Under the pieces are notes generated by a model. That model was not told the DNA's origin. It saw nothing but the letters and a program-made list of their open reading frames with translations, and ran no database searches. Shown here in pieces: positions 38,037 through 46,920 of a DNA stretch of 64,000 bases. This DNA comes from Rhodothermales bacterium (GTDB lineage: Bacteria; Bacteroidota; Rhodothermia; Rhodothermales; Bin80), in contig JAJEDR010000031.1 in NCBI GenBank assembly GCA_022821385.1, positions 1-64,000 on the forward strand, written 5' to 3'. How positions within the stretch are numbered: the first letter of the stretch is position 1; each line of letters begins with the position of its first letter. Both the position numbers and the translations under genes were made by a program.

Positions 38037-38489
38037 AAACTTGACTGTTGTAACCCGTAGACGATCTATGAAGATAAGAAGCTACTATCCGTCTAGCAAT
38101 CTATCAGCCTACGTAGTTGCGTTCTCCAACCTCCCTCTCTTGACACCTGACAATCATGTACAGCATGAGCCAATAAAGATGACGCTCCTTGCGGAAATCC
38201 TCCAATTAGCACATCTGCAGTGATAGGCATCGGCCTAGGGTGGCTTGAACGTGGCATCATCTAGGGCAACCTTTGGAGATCAGTATTGATCTGTGCACTT
38301 CGCGAGACATGCTGGATGCACAGCTTTCTCGCTGTTCAAGGTCACTGGAATACAGTCTCTCGACCGGCAGTCTTTAAATTCCCTGGTATAAACATCTTGG
38401 CAAGTAACGTTAGTTAAGTACCGGAGAATAAAGCCCAGTGAGGAACCTGTCATGCTACGGTATCTATAAGATCCAAACTTGCTTATCTA
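38037..38489. other. 453-bp intergenic region
   Basis: No gene is supported. A TTGACA box lies at about 38140 and a short open frame (38029-38223) has no recognisable content. The region separates the divergent M1 peptidase and NTF2-like genes and should carry both promoters. Confidence 0.35.
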
Positions 38490-39017
38490 ATGCGAAAACT
38501 TATACTGATCACGGCTTTACTGCTATCCTGGCAGTCTGCTTCACACGCACAGGAAGCCAACCCAGACGATGTGAGTTCCGTGGATGCCATTTTGACCGCC
38601 GTATATGATGTGATTTCCGGGCCAGCTGGCCGGGAGATCGATTGGGAGCGATTTCACTCGCTTTTTCTTCCCGATACACGCCTGATACCAATTGTGCGCG
38701 ATTCCACGGGCGCTACATCGTACATTTCCTGGACGCCGAAGGAGTTCATGGAGCGGACCAGTGAGGCATTCCTCCGGGACGCGTTCTACGAGTTGGAGAT
38801 CGACCGGTCAGCCCAGCACTACGGCAATTTAGTCCATGCATTCAGCACGTATGAGTCGTACCGTTCGCTTGAGGAGGGTACAGAGCCTTTCGCCCGGGGC
38901 ATCAATAGCTTCCAGCTGCTATACAAAGGCGATCGCTGGTGGATAATGACCATTTTCTGGCAACCGGAATGGCCTGGCTTGCCGATTCCGGCCGAATACC
39001 TACCTGCCGGCGAGTAG
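38490..39017 (+). CDS. Secreted NTF2-like/SnoaL-like protein
   Basis: A 175-residue exported protein. The signal peptide is 'LILITALLLSWQSASHAQ'. The mature part resembles the NTF2-like cone fold: 'SSVDAILTAVYDVISGPAGR', 'WERFHSLFLPDTRLIPIV', 'SYISWTPKEFMERTSEAF' and a C-terminal 'INSFQLLYKGDRWWIMTIFW'. Members of this superfamily bind small hydrophobic molecules or are enzymes; the role here is unknown. Confidence 0.75.
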   Translation: MRKLILITALLLSWQSASHAQEANPDDVSSVDAILTAVYDVISGPAGREIDWERFHSLFLPDTRLIPIVRDSTGATSYISWTPKEFMERTSEAFLRDAFYELEIDRSAQHYGNLVHAFSTYESYRSLEEGTEPFARGINSFQLLYKGDRWWIMTIFWQPEWPGLPIPAEYLPAGE

Positions 39018-39115
39018 GAATACTCTTGTCGATCAGGCGCGCCGAAAATAGCGTTCAGTTAAAATTGTGGCGATGCAGTCCGTCCAAGCCAATGCGGGGA
39101 GGGCCTTGACCTGAG

Positions 39116-40108
39116 TCACCGTGCCGGAGGCGGCTCGACTACACGGATCTCGTACGGCTGCGATTCGGACTCAGTGGATACCAGCGCGTACAGTTTGTTT
39201 CCACTGGAGAACATGGGAGTTTCGGAAACCGGACCACGTGCCATCAGATCGCCCTCGTACGAGTACAGGCTCAACCTTGACCCCTCCGCCCCTGTCGAAA
39301 AAACAGCAATGTGATCAGACAGCAGGAACAAATCCCGTTCCATTTCTATTTCCGAAAGGACCTCCGATGCCTGGGAAAAATCCTTTACCGGCCCAAAATC
39401 GGGTGAGTCGTGTTCCAGCTCAATAAAGGAGACGGCCGCGTTCCGGGTGTTGTACTTCCATATCCTGTGTGTCTGGGGCAAGACTAAAAAAAGTATGCCG
39501 TCGGCATCCTTGATGTAGACCAACGAGCGCCCGAATAGTAAGGGCATTGGCATCAAGTTAGCCGCTATTGATGATTTCGTGAGTGCAAGGGACTCAAGAC
39601 TACTGGATGTACTCATGCGATACAACAGGGATTCGCCCTCTGGTGTCGTAGCCGAATAATCGGTATCCACCAGGTAAAACCAGCCCCCTACTCGTCCGAG
39701 TCTGCGAAACCTGTTCAATTCTGGACTCCTGACTTCCATCAAACAGGTGCCACTATTGATCTCGTAGCCCGTAATCCTTCCGAGCCGCCGATCAAGAACA
39801 AAGACGGTGTCACCGGCGACGGCAAACGAGGTCACGTCCGTGTGTGCGCACGGCCCCTCTGCCTGTTGGCCTATCATTCGAACCTTGCGATCAGAAACCA
39901 GCAGGAACAGCGCTCCGGTATTGTCGGCCACGATTGCAGAATCAGGACCAAGGGGAATATAGCCTTCAATAGCCGAAATCGGTGGAATATCGTCGTCAGT
40001 GATGTATCGCACGACACCCTCCTGCGCCGCCGCGACCTGGGCAGAAAGTGCCACAATGAAAATGAGCAACAGGTGGAGGAGCGGGGTTACTGGTCTCGTA
40101 CGGATCAT
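39116..40108 (-). CDS. Secreted beta-propeller-like protein
   Basis: A 330-residue exported protein. The signal peptide 'LLHLLLIFIVALSAQVAAAQ' is followed by repeated beta-strand blocks: 'DSAIVADNTGALFLLVSDRK', 'VTSFAVAGDTVFVLDRRLGR' and 'LSLYSYEGDLMARGPVSET'. It lacks the GxGPGEF signature of the 22387-23550 protein but has similar size and layout. The function is unknown. It is convergent with the NTF2-like gene. Confidence 0.65.
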   Translation of the reverse strand: MIRTRPVTPLLHLLLIFIVALSAQVAAAQEGVVRYITDDDIPPISAIEGYIPLGPDSAIVADNTGALFLLVSDRKVRMIGQQAEGPCAHTDVTSFAVAGDTVFVLDRRLGRITGYEINSGTCLMEVRSPELNRFRRLGRVGGWFYLVDTDYSATTPEGESLLYRMSTSSSLESLALTKSSIAANLMPMPLLFGRSLVYIKDADGILFLVLPQTHRIWKYNTRNAAVSFIELEHDSPDFGPVKDFSQASEVLSEIEMERDLFLLSDHIAVFSTGAEGSRLSLYSYEGDLMARGPVSETPMFSSGNKLYALVSTESESQPYEIRVVEPPPAR

Positions 40109-40377
40109 CGCATTTGAGTTGCCGAAGTTTGTTTGGTCATAGCCAAAAAGTATGGAGTGACAGCAAATAGTCCCGACGGGAAATTCCTTTCTGCAGCCGA
40201 CTGCAGTCCTTGGCGGCTATGTCAAATTTTCTGGCAAAAATTGTTCCAATGATGCAATACCCTGCCCCACATGTGCAATCAGCATCGGAGTACAGGTGAG
40301 GACGCAATGCCGGCCGGCAATGAGGCGAGCACGCTGGCTACTCGCCCACCACGACCTTATAGTCAAGAGGGCGGCTG

Positions 40378-40613
40378 TTAAAGGCACTGAAACACCCAAA
40401 CCGACCTAAGTATTGTTTGCGGTGCAGTCAGTTCACGCGAGCCCTGTTCGGGCAAATCCCTGGCAGTAATCTCAATGAAGTCGTTCGCCTATTGCAGGGA
40501 TTCGATAGTTTCGGCGTCACGCACGGTCCCGCTGACCGTAACCGTTTGCCGCGCCGCTACCAAAGAAACAAGACCCAAGAGTAGAATACCGCAGAGGCTG
40601 CAGTGCCAAGCAA
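40378..40613 (-). pseudogene. Decayed 5' remnant of a TonB-receptor-type gene
   Basis: On the minus strand one frame reads a signal-like segment 'CGILLLGLVSLVAA', then 'RQTVTVSGTVRDAETIESLQ', which is the start of a carboxypeptidase-regulatory (CarboxypepD_reg-like) domain as found at the N-terminus of Bacteroidota TonB receptors. A TAG at 40499-40501 interrupts it, and the same frame continues 'ANDFIEITARDLPEQGSREL' before a stop at 40378. No barrel follows. The rest of 40109-40771 holds nothing recognisable. Confidence 0.4.
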
Positions 40614-40771
40614 GGCACTCTAAAAGAGTGGATCTGACCCTGCAGGACAAATGGATACGGCAATTACGCGATGGATCCGACTGATTCGACCCTGCCTAGC
40701 GCCCGAATTTCCACTACGTGCCAACCGACGCAGAATCAACTGCGACGTTTGACCCGCATACAGAAAGGGGT

Positions 40772-41104
40772 TTATAGTCCAAACGATTCTCCGCAAGCAC
40801 AAGTCCTTGACGCCTGCGGGTTAGAAAAATGAAACCCCTTGCCCTCCAGTCCATCGGTAAAATCCAATTCCGTACCATCCAGATAAAGCCTGCTGCGATG
40901 ATCTATGACGACTGACAAGCCACCCACATCAAGTTGCGCATCACCATGCTTTACTTCGGTGTCCCAACCTAAATCGTATGTGAGCCCCGAACAGCCACCC
41001 TGAACTACCGCTAGGCGTAGATATGCCTTATCCAGGTTGATACTTTCCTGCACAGCTACCCTTTGAAGCTGTGAACGGGCTCGATCTGTGATACTCAGAA
41101 CCAT
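40772..41104 (-). CDS. sufA: Iron-sulfur cluster assembly A-type carrier
   Basis: A 110-residue A-type carrier. The three conserved cysteines are in 'QGGCSGLTYDLGW' and 'SRTCACGESFGL' (CxC). It accepts Fe-S clusters from SufBCD and passes them to target proteins. It is transcribed divergently from sufB across a 137-bp gap, so it probably belongs to the same regulon. IscA or ErpA naming is equally possible from sequence alone. Confidence 0.9.
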   Translation of the reverse strand: MVLSITDRARSQLQRVAVQESINLDKAYLRLAVVQGGCSGLTYDLGWDTEVKHGDAQLDVGGLSVVIDHRSRLYLDGTELDFTDGLEGKGFHFSNPQASRTCACGESFGL

Positions 41105-41200
41105 GTGTAATCTGAAGTTGAATTGTCATCCCGCCAGCTAAACACAGGAACGAAGGACACCGGTGAAGGTTTATTCCGTGTCACTCGTCGACGGATCAGT

Positions 41201-41217
41201 ACACCCTTTCGGGGTGT
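41201..41217. promoter_or_regulatory. Hairpin in the sufA-sufB intergenic region
   Basis: A perfect 6-bp inverted repeat, ACACCC (41201-41206) and GGGTGT (41212-41217), with a 5-base loop, ends 24 bases before the sufB start. No poly-T follows. It could be an operator for a SUF regulator or an mRNA leader hairpin. Confidence 0.3.
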
Positions 41218-41241
41218 TACAAAATTTGTCTTGTATCCAAT

Positions 41242-42702
41242 ATGAACACTGATACTCAATACCTGCACGAAGTAGCCGAAAGCGACTACGAGCATGGCTG
41301 GTCGACAGCTATCGCCTCTGACACAATCCCGAAAGGATTGAGCGAGGATGTGATCCGATTGATCTCATCGAAAAAGCAAGATCCTGACTGGATGTTAGAG
41401 AATAGACTGCGTGCGTTCAGACACTGGGAAAAACTTGCCTCCGACCAGGATAAATATCCGCGCTGGGCCCACCTGAAGTATCCTGAGATTGATTTCCAGG
41501 AGATCAGCTACTATTCGGCCCCCGGAAGTAAACCGCGCTACGAAAGCTTGGATGAGGTTGATCCCGAGCTTCTTCAAACGTTTGAAGCACTGGGTATTCC
41601 TCTTGAAGAGCAGAAAGTACTGGCTGGTGTAGCTGTGGATGCTGTTGTAGATAGCGTCTCAGTCGCAACGACCTTTAAGGAAGAACTTGCCAAGCTCGGA
41701 ATCATTTTTTGCTCCTTCACCGAAGCCATAGAGAACCACGGTGATCTGGTGCGCAAGTATATGGGCAGTGTTGTGCCCTACACTGACAATTTTTACGCCG
41801 CACTTAACGCTGCTGTATTCAGTGACGGATCATTCTGTTACATCCCTCCCGGTGTTCGCTGCCCGATGGAGTTGTCTACCTATTTTCGAATCAATCAGGC
41901 GGGCACTGGACAGTTTGAGCGTACGCTGATTGTTGCTGATGAGGGCTCATACGTGTCCTATCTTGAGGGCTGCACCGCGCCGCGCCGGGACGAAAATCAA
42001 CTCCACGCTGCCGTAGTTGAGATTATCGCACATAAAGATGCCGAGGTTAAGTATTCAACAATCCAGAATTGGTATCCCGGCGACAATGAAGGAAAGGGCG
42101 GAGTGTTTAATTTTGTGACTAAGCGGGGGATCTGCGAAGGATCTGGGTCCAAGATATCATGGACGCAACTTGAAACAGGATCGGCAATCACCTGGAAATA
42201 CCCCAGCGTGATCCTGAAAGGAGATTATTCAACCGGAGAATTCTATTCAGTGGCCTTCACCAAAGGCCAGCAACAGGCAGACACCGGAACCAAGATGCTC
42301 CACCTAGGCCGAAATACGTCCAGCACTATCATATCCAAAGGGATTTCTGCCGGTCGCTCAAATAACAGCTACCGTGGGTTAGTCCGGATCAACAAGGGAG
42401 CTGAGAACGCGCGCAATTTTGCGCAATGTGATTCCATGCTTCTGGGGGACCGGTGCGGTGCACATACTTTCCCCTATCTGGAGATTCACAACCCGACCGC
42501 CCAGGTAGAACATGAGGCAACCACCAGCAAGGTGGGGGAAGATCAGATGTTCTACTGCCAGCAGCGGGGAATTAGTGAACAGGACGCGATTAAACTTCTG
42601 GTGAGTGGATTCTGTCAGGAGATTCTAACCAAATTACCTATGGAGTTTGCCGTCGAGGCGCGTAAACTCCTTGCCATTGAACTAGAGGGATCCGTCGGAT
42701 AA
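41242..42702 (+). CDS. sufB: Fe-S cluster assembly scaffold SufB
   Basis: A 486-residue SufB. It shows '[20 protein letters not shown]', '[20 protein letters not shown]', '[20 protein letters not shown]' and the C-terminal core '[20 protein letters not shown]', which carries the cysteine of the cluster-assembly site. SufB with SufC and SufD builds Fe-S clusters. It is the first gene of a five-gene operon; sufC starts 37 bp later. Confidence 0.97.
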   Translation: MNTDTQYLHEVAESDYEHGWSTAIASDTIPKGLSEDVIRLISSKKQDPDWMLENRLRAFRHWEKLASDQDKYPRWAHLKYPEIDFQEISYYSAPGSKPRYESLDEVDPELLQTFEALGIPLEEQKVLAGVAVDAVVDSVSVATTFKEELAKLGIIFCSFTEAIENHGDLVRKYMGSVVPYTDNFYAALNAAVFSDGSFCYIPPGVRCPMELSTYFRINQAGTGQFERTLIVADEGSYVSYLEGCTAPRRDENQLHAAVVEIIAHKDAEVKYSTIQNWYPGDNEGKGGVFNFVTKRGICEGSGSKISWTQLETGSAITWKYPSVILKGDYSTGEFYSVAFTKGQQQADTGTKMLHLGRNTSSTIISKGISAGRSNNSYRGLVRINKGAENARNFAQCDSMLLGDRCGAHTFPYLEIHNPTAQVEHEATTSKVGEDQMFYCQQRGISEQDAIKLLVSGFCQEILTKLPMEFAVEARKLLAIELEGSVG

Positions 42703-42739
42703 GTATTAATCGCGGATCATACTTCTCATATCACGAGGA

Positions 42740-43501
42740 ATGACACCAATTTTAGACATTCGGGGGCTACGGGCCTCCGTTGAAGATATGCCCATACTGA
42801 AGGGCGTTGATCTTTCAGTGAACGCTGGCGAAATTCACGCCATTATGGGTCCAAACGGATCAGGAAAAAGCACTCTGGCTGCTGTACTCGCAGGACGAGA
42901 TGATTATGAAATTGACGGCGGCTCCGTTCACTATCGGGGAGAGGATCTCCTGGATATGGACGTAGACGAGCGCTCACGCGAGGGAGTTTTTCTCGCTTTC
43001 CAATACCCGGTAGAACTGCCAGGCGTGAGTATGATGAATTTTCTCAAACAGGCCGTCAATACGGTCCGCGAACACCGCGGACAAGCCCCCCTCGGGGCCG
43101 CCGGACTTTTGCGTCTGGCCCGGGAAAGAGCCGCCTTGATTGGACTGGATCCACGCCTGAAACAACGCTCGGTAAACCAGGGATTCTCGGGCGGGGAGAA
43201 AAAACGGAATGAAATCTTCCAACTGGCTATGCTCGAGCCTACCTTGGCGGTTCTGGATGAAACCGATTCCGGGCTTGACATTGACGCGCTGCGCAGCGTC
43301 GCACGCGGCGTTAACCATTTGCGTATGCCAACTCGTGCGTTCCTGGTGATCACCCACTACCAACGCCTGCTCAATTATATCGTGCCCGACTTCGTCCATG
43401 TGATGGTGGACGGACGAATTGTCAGGTCCGGGGGCAAAGAACTTGCGCTCGAGCTTGAAAAGCACGGATATGATTGGGTTTACGATGAATTAGCTGCATA
43501 A
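42740..43501 (+). CDS. sufC: Fe-S cluster assembly ATPase SufC
   Basis: A 253-residue ABC-type ATPase. Walker A is GPNGSGKS, the Q-loop region is 'FLAFQYPVELPGVSMMNFLK', the signature is 'FSGGEKKRNE', and Walker B is 'LAVLDETDSGLDIDALR', which has D-E-T-D-S-G-L-D, the SufC hallmark. It powers conformational change of SufB-SufD. It lies between sufB (37 bp) and sufD (14 bp). Confidence 0.97.
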   Translation: MTPILDIRGLRASVEDMPILKGVDLSVNAGEIHAIMGPNGSGKSTLAAVLAGRDDYEIDGGSVHYRGEDLLDMDVDERSREGVFLAFQYPVELPGVSMMNFLKQAVNTVREHRGQAPLGAAGLLRLARERAALIGLDPRLKQRSVNQGFSGGEKKRNEIFQLAMLEPTLAVLDETDSGLDIDALRSVARGVNHLRMPTRAFLVITHYQRLLNYIVPDFVHVMVDGRIVRSGGKELALELEKHGYDWVYDELAA

Positions 43502-43515
43502 CTGCCAAAGAGAGT

Positions 43516-44802
43516 ATGCCTAAACTGATGGACAAACGTGCGGAAGACCGTTTTCTGGCAGCCTATGAACGGGCCCAGTCCTTGAATGGCACTACAGATG
43601 CACTTTCGGACCTTTCAAGGAAGGCGATCGATCGCTTTGTGCAAACCGGCTTTCCTGGACGGAAGAATGAGTCCTGGAAGTACACTAATGTGACACCGGT
43701 AATCAGCCGCCCCTACCAGGTGGCTGGCACGGGAAAGGCGACCGCCAAGGGTATTGAAGCGTTGGACGCATATGTTGTGGTGCTCGTTAATGGCTGCTTT
43801 TCACCAGAACAATCAAGTCTTGATGAACTCCCGTTGGGGGTCTCAATTGAGAGTCTTTCCGCTGTTGCTGAGCATGATATAGTTCAGACACACCTGGGTA
43901 GTTATGCAGACTACGCTCAGGAGCCCTTCACAGCACTGAATACTGCCTTTGTAAAGGACGGAGCTGTAGTGACCGTTGCACCCGGGGTTACACTTGACAA
44001 GCCGGTGCATATTATTCATGTGGTTTCGAATGATCAGCCGACGCTCCTCCAGCCAAGAACACTGATTCATGTAGCCGACGGAGCCTCAGTGCAGATTCTC
44101 CATTCGACCGAGTGCGCGGATCCGGTCTCTTTATTGATCAACGCAGTAACTGAGATTCGTGTCGGAAGTAGTGCTAATGTGGATTACCTGGATCTGCAAG
44201 TGGGAATACCACAAATGAGCCGTGTTACCAACCTGAGTGTTTATCAGGATGCCAACAGCAAATTCCACAGCAGTGTGTTTACGTTTGGAGGAGAGCTGGT
44301 ACGCAATAATCTGTCGATTCTGCCCGACGCAGAAAACTGCGAAAGTCTGCTTAATGGACTTTTTGTGGCACGTGGGCGCTCCCATGTGGACAACAACACG
44401 CTTGTTGATCACGCCAAGCCCAACTGTTTCAGCTCAGAATATTACAAGGGCATCCTGGATGATCGTGCGATCGGAGTATTTAACGGCAAAGTTCTCGTCC
44501 GGGAGGATGCGCAACTGACGAACGCGTACCAGACAAACCGAAGCATCGTGCTCTCCGATACAGCACGTATGTATTCAAAACCGGCACTGGAAATTTATGC
44601 CGACGATGTTAAATGCTCGCATGGAGCAACTACTGGCCAGTTGGATAAAGACGGGTTGTTTTACCTTCGCTCACGTGGGATTCGGGAAAAGGAAGCCCGC
44701 CGCCTTATGCTGACCTCATTCGCCGGCGAAATCATCGAAAAAGCGCCCATTGCTGCCTTGCATGGTGTGCTCTACGACCATGTGGAGCGCATGCTGCGTT
44801 GA
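43516..44802 (+). CDS. sufD: Fe-S cluster assembly protein SufD
   Basis: A 428-residue SufD. An N-terminal helical region ending 'GFPGRKNESWKYTNVTPV' leads into the beta-helix core. The C-terminal helical motif is 'DDVKCSHGATTGQLDKDGLF' followed by 'LRSRGIREKEARRLMLTSFA', with the conserved histidine of the SufB-SufD interface. It pairs with SufB. The sufSE ATG is 17 bases after its stop. Confidence 0.96.
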   Translation: MPKLMDKRAEDRFLAAYERAQSLNGTTDALSDLSRKAIDRFVQTGFPGRKNESWKYTNVTPVISRPYQVAGTGKATAKGIEALDAYVVVLVNGCFSPEQSSLDELPLGVSIESLSAVAEHDIVQTHLGSYADYAQEPFTALNTAFVKDGAVVTVAPGVTLDKPVHIIHVVSNDQPTLLQPRTLIHVADGASVQILHSTECADPVSLLINAVTEIRVGSSANVDYLDLQVGIPQMSRVTNLSVYQDANSKFHSSVFTFGGELVRNNLSILPDAENCESLLNGLFVARGRSHVDNNTLVDHAKPNCFSSEYYKGILDDRAIGVFNGKVLVREDAQLTNAYQTNRSIVLSDTARMYSKPALEIYADDVKCSHGATTGQLDKDGLFYLRSRGIREKEARRLMLTSFAGEIIEKAPIAALHGVLYDHVERMLR

Positions 44803-44819
44803 CGCGGGCGCTCCGCGCA

Positions 44820-46532
44820 ATGTCAGACCTTACTGCGATAAGTGACACCCGTATTCGGGCAGATTTTCCGACTCTTCGGCAGGAAGTGTATGGGCATCCA
44901 TTGGTTTATCTGGACAGCGCAGCTTCTTCGCTCAAACCACAATGTGTAATTGACTGTTTGGCGAACTACTACACCAATGAACACAGCAATGTGCACCGTG
45001 GTGTACACTATTTGAGTCAGCGCGCCACCGAACGTTACGAGACCTCCCGACAACGCCTGGCAAAATTTGTTGGATCACCAAGTGAGCGTTCTATTGTCTT
45101 CACACGCGGAACTACCGAAGCGATCAATCTTGTAGCATCCGTCCTTGGGGACAAGTACATCCGGCGGGGAGATGAAATCCTGACCACGGTCATGGAGCAT
45201 CATTCCAATCTGGTGCCCTGGCAATTGCTTGCACAGAAAAGCGGAGCACGATTGCGTGTGTCGAATGTGCTGCCGGACGGAACGCTGGACCTGGATGCGT
45301 TTGTAGACCAGATGAATGACCGCACGCGTCTGGTCACGCTGGGACACGTTTCAAACAGCCTCGGAACCCTCAACCCTGTGGAGCAGGTCATTGAAGAGGC
45401 CCATACAAGGGGCATTACGGTTCTTCTTGACGGTGCGCAGGGGCTCCCTCATCTGCCGCTGAACATGGAGACATTGAACTGTGACTTTTACTGTGCAAGC
45501 AGCCATAAGGCTTATGGTCCAACAGGAATAGGCTTCCTGTATGGCAGAGAAACACTCCTGGAAGAACTGTCTCCCTGGCACGGCGGTGGAGACATGATTG
45601 AGGAAGTGCATCGCACATCTTCGACCTGGGCAGATATCCCTCACAAATTTGAGGCAGGTACCCCTAACATTGCCGGTGTCCTTGGCATGGCGGCAGCAAT
45701 TGACTACATTGACAGCATTGGCATTGAATCTCTTCGAATAAGAGAAAAAGCGCTCCTGCAATACGCCCACTTACAGGTCAGTACTGTGCCCGGCCTGAGG
45801 ATTGTCGGTACGAGTCCAGAAAAGGTCGGTGTACTTAGTTTCCTTTTGGAGGGCAAGCATCCCTACGATGTGGGGTACGCTTTGGACCAAGCGGGCATCG
45901 CCGTGCGCACAGGCCATCACTGCACAATGCCTTTGATGAAGCACCTGGGTATTCCAGGCACCGTCAGAGCCTCTCTCGGAGCTTACAATACCAGGCAAGA
46001 CATAGACAGGCTTGTGACCCGACTAAAGGAGATTGTCGCCGGGCCTCTCACCCGCACAGGGCCGACGGCCACCGAGGCCCCTTCTTGCGAGAATGATGAA
46101 CCGTCTAATGCGGAGACCATTCAAAGTCGTAAAACAGCCATACTTGAAGACATGGAGCTGTTCGACGATGCTGACGGAAGAAGAGAATATTTGATTGAAC
46201 TCGGCGAAGATCTGCCGTCAATGAAGGCCTCGCTCAAAACCGAAGCTAACCGGATTCATGGATGTCTGGCAATGGTTTGGCTGCACAGTACGGTACGTAA
46301 TGGCCGTATATATTTTGAGGCGGACAGTGACGCATTGATTACGCGTGGAATGATTGCGCTACTGATCCGTCTAACGAACGGCCAGCCGCCTCGGAGCATC
46401 CTCGAGACAGATCTGATGGCGCTTATTCATGATGTGGGCCTGCCAAGTCTTATAACTGCCCGCCGAAAAAATGGATTGAATCACATGCTTGAGCGTATTC
46501 AGAAAGAAGCATTGCTGGCCGAAACAACATGA
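44820..46532 (+). CDS. sufS-sufE: SufS cysteine desulfurase fused to SufE sulfur acceptor
   Basis: A 570-residue fusion from the ATG at 44820 (an in-frame TTG at 44799 would overlap the sufD stop). Residues about 1-410 are SufS: 'VYLDSAASSLKP', the PLP lysine in 'YCASSHKAYGPTGIGFLYG', and the persulfide cysteine in 'AVRTGHHCTMPLMKHLG'. A linker of about 30 residues rich in T, E, P and S is followed by SufE (about 440-570): 'LIELGEDLPSMKASLKTEA', the acceptor cysteine in 'NRIHGCLAMVWL', and 'LITRGMIALLIRLTNGQPP'. SufS strips sulfur from cysteine and SufE relays it to SufB. All catalytic residues of both halves are present. The stop overlaps sufT by four bases (ATGA). Confidence 0.95.
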   Translation: MSDLTAISDTRIRADFPTLRQEVYGHPLVYLDSAASSLKPQCVIDCLANYYTNEHSNVHRGVHYLSQRATERYETSRQRLAKFVGSPSERSIVFTRGTTEAINLVASVLGDKYIRRGDEILTTVMEHHSNLVPWQLLAQKSGARLRVSNVLPDGTLDLDAFVDQMNDRTRLVTLGHVSNSLGTLNPVEQVIEEAHTRGITVLLDGAQGLPHLPLNMETLNCDFYCASSHKAYGPTGIGFLYGRETLLEELSPWHGGGDMIEEVHRTSSTWADIPHKFEAGTPNIAGVLGMAAAIDYIDSIGIESLRIREKALLQYAHLQVSTVPGLRIVGTSPEKVGVLSFLLEGKHPYDVGYALDQAGIAVRTGHHCTMPLMKHLGIPGTVRASLGAYNTRQDIDRLVTRLKEIVAGPLTRTGPTATEAPSCENDEPSNAETIQSRKTAILEDMELFDDADGRREYLIELGEDLPSMKASLKTEANRIHGCLAMVWLHSTVRNGRIYFEADSDALITRGMIALLIRLTNGQPPRSILETDLMALIHDVGLPSLITARRKNGLNHMLERIQKEALLAETT

Positions 46533-46864
46533 ACTGCGAAGTTATTGATAACGCCAAAACCGCCGGACTGGCTGACGAGGTCATCGCATCCATCCGGCAG
46601 GTCTACGACCCGGAAATTCCAGTCAACGTGTACGATCTGGGGCTCATCTACAAGGTCCGACTGGATGAGGACGACCGTGCATTCATTACAATGACATTGA
46701 CAACCCCCAACTGTCCGGTCGCAGACAGTCTACCCAGTCAGGTGGAATCTGTGGTGATGCTTACCGAAGGAGTGACCGACGCTCGTGTCGAGCTAACTTT
46801 CGACCCCCCTTTCACCATTGACATGATGAGCGATGAGGCCAGACTGGAACTCGGTTTCATGTAG
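46529..46864 (+). CDS. sufT: MIP18/DUF59-family Fe-S maturation protein SufT
   Basis: A 111-residue DUF59 protein. It has 'ASIRQVYDPEIPVNVYDLGLI', the conserved cysteine in 'TTPNCPVADSLPSQVE', and a C-terminal 'FDPPFTIDMMSDEARLELG'. SufT-type proteins help mature certain Fe-S enzymes. It ends the suf operon, coupled to sufSE by an ATGA overlap. Confidence 0.93.
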   Translation: MNCEVIDNAKTAGLADEVIASIRQVYDPEIPVNVYDLGLIYKVRLDEDDRAFITMTLTTPNCPVADSLPSQVESVVMLTEGVTDARVELTFDPPFTIDMMSDEARLELGFM

Positions 46865-46920
46865 CTCGCATGAACCTAGAATTTTCTAACTTGTGGACGT
46901 CCTGAGCATCGTGTATCTCC

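Noticed and set aside
38029-38223. 64-residue plus-strand protein
   Set aside because: It overlaps the M1 peptidase start region and has no recognisable content.
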